A model generated the notes under the pieces. It saw only the letters and a list, made by a program, of their open reading frames with translations, was not told the origin of the DNA and did no database searches. Below, in pieces: positions 20,161 to 20,894 of a DNA stretch of 20,894 nt; the first letter of the stretch is position 1; each line of letters opens with the position of its first letter. The DNA lies in contig RWJK01000543.1 of assembly GCA_004335835.1 (NCBI GenBank), positions 1 through 20,894 on the forward strand. Reading direction: 5' to 3'. Source of the DNA: Scenedesmus sp. ARA3. Taxonomy: Eukaryota > Chlorophyta > Chlorophyceae > Sphaeropleales > Scenedesmaceae. Both the position numbers and the translations under genes were made by a program.

Positions 20161-20894
20161 CTATCCTCCCTTCTTTTTCTTGCGTTTTGTGCGCTTGAAG
20201 TTGGGTAGTCTGGGCCCTCGCCTCTTCCGGCCGTTCTCAACTGCATTGCTGCTGCTGCTGCCACTGCCGCTGTTTCGCTTTGTTACACAGGTATCACCTG
20301 CTGTTTGGCTTTGTTGGCGCCATTGCTTGCCAAGGCGAGTGCCCATCTTGATGCGCCTGTATCGTATCACATTGGTGAGTGACCGAACGGCATGGAGGTG
20401 CAGGTTGCGCAGCAGAGTGTCCAGTGCTGGGGACGAGACGCCTAGTGATTCCTTCAGGAGCTTCCTGGCACTGGTGTACACTGTGCCAGCGACCCCCAGG
20501 GCTATGACTACCAGTTGTATTTCAGTGTCTTCACTAGAGCTATACTTCCTTATTGCTTGCAGCAGGCTGTGATGCTGCTCCCTGGCGTGCAGCACTTGGT
20601 CTTGCGGTTGCGTGTCTCTTGCAGTACTTGACCTCCACAAATATGTAGCTGTGTTTGATTTTCGTATCCTTGTTGGTGCGGTACAGCACTATGTCTGGTT
20701 TGTGTGCTTTAACCAATGCCTCCTTCTCTTCCGCAGGCATGCTCGGCGGCAGTATCCTTGCTAGCAGGAACTGAGTCGTTGTCTGCAGTCCATCGGCTTT
20801 CTGTGCAGCCTTGCTTACGTCCATGGCCACTACGTGGGCACCATTTTCACCAGTGAGTATGGATTTTGCTATGAGCAACACGGCCTCGTTGTGG
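20161..20894 (-). pseudogene. 3' end of a retroelement polyprotein with nuclease-like domain, frameshifted and cut by the window edge
   Basis: Two overlapping minus-strand frames make one conserved region. The first (from 20894 to about 20620) holds HKPDIVLYR followed by FVEVKYC, a D-x19-E-x-K arrangement like a PD-(D/E)XK restriction-type nuclease. The second (about 20620 to 20161) continues with DTQPQDQVLHAREQHHSLL, VVIALGVAGTVYTSA and LHLHAVRSLTNVIRYRR, then a very basic tail (KRTKRKKKKGG). The reading frame changes by one base at 20611-20621, consistent with a single-base insertion. From memory, this kind of C-terminal domain follows reverse transcriptase in many chlorophyte retroelements of LINE type; no reverse transcriptase is visible because the window ends first. 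A domesticated or host nuclease gene is less likely. Confidence 0.5.

Overview
The window looks like nuclear DNA of a green alga, most likely a chlorophyte of class Chlorophyceae (Sphaeropleales or Chlamydomonadales). Evidence: short spliced exons with GT-AG introns, very abundant CAG/CTG trinucleotide runs, TGTAA motifs downstream of stop codons (the usual chlorophyte polyadenylation signal), a plant/algal-type cofactor-independent phosphoglycerate mutase, the ciliary protein CFAP20, and an alga-type BTB/BACK protein. There are no operons or bacterial-type genes. The species cannot be fixed from the sequence alone.

Five protein genes can be read. (1) 681-4447, minus: a 7-exon gene whose N-terminal coiled coil carries a PEDK motif like that of KIAA1328/hinderin, followed by a very long Gln/Ala-rich tail. 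(2) 4890-8611, plus: Mediator subunit MED25 (VWA domain, Gln-rich linker, ACID-like domain), 6 exons. (3) 11022-14620, minus: 2,3-bisphosphoglycerate-independent phosphoglycerate mutase, 8 exons, 557 aa, all key residues present. (4) 15193-16755, plus: CFAP20/Bug22, 5 exons, 190 aa, almost invariant against its family. (5) 17958-19202 and upstream, minus: a BTB-BACK protein whose 5' end is unresolved. For genes 1-4 all exon phases join without a break, which supports the models strongly.

The genes form two head-to-head pairs: gene 1 with MED25 across 442 bp, and the mutase with CFAP20 across 572 bp. MED25 and the mutase converge on a 2.4 kb gene-poor spacer; CFAP20 and the BTB gene converge on a 1.2 kb spacer holding a decayed mariner-type transposase fragment. 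The right end (about 19726-20894) is the 3' part of a retroelement on the minus strand, with a PD-(D/E)XK-like nuclease domain broken by a one-base frameshift. A related 75-bp repeat lies at 9255-9329.

No unknown multi-gene system is evident. The most useful leads are an in-frame tandem acceptor in CFAP20 adding 19 residues, a GC-AG intron in gene 1, the shared CFAP20/mutase promoter region, a 204-bp tandem repeat in MED25 intron 1 reaching the splice acceptor, and the retroelement abutting the BTB gene just where its N-terminal half-domain should be.
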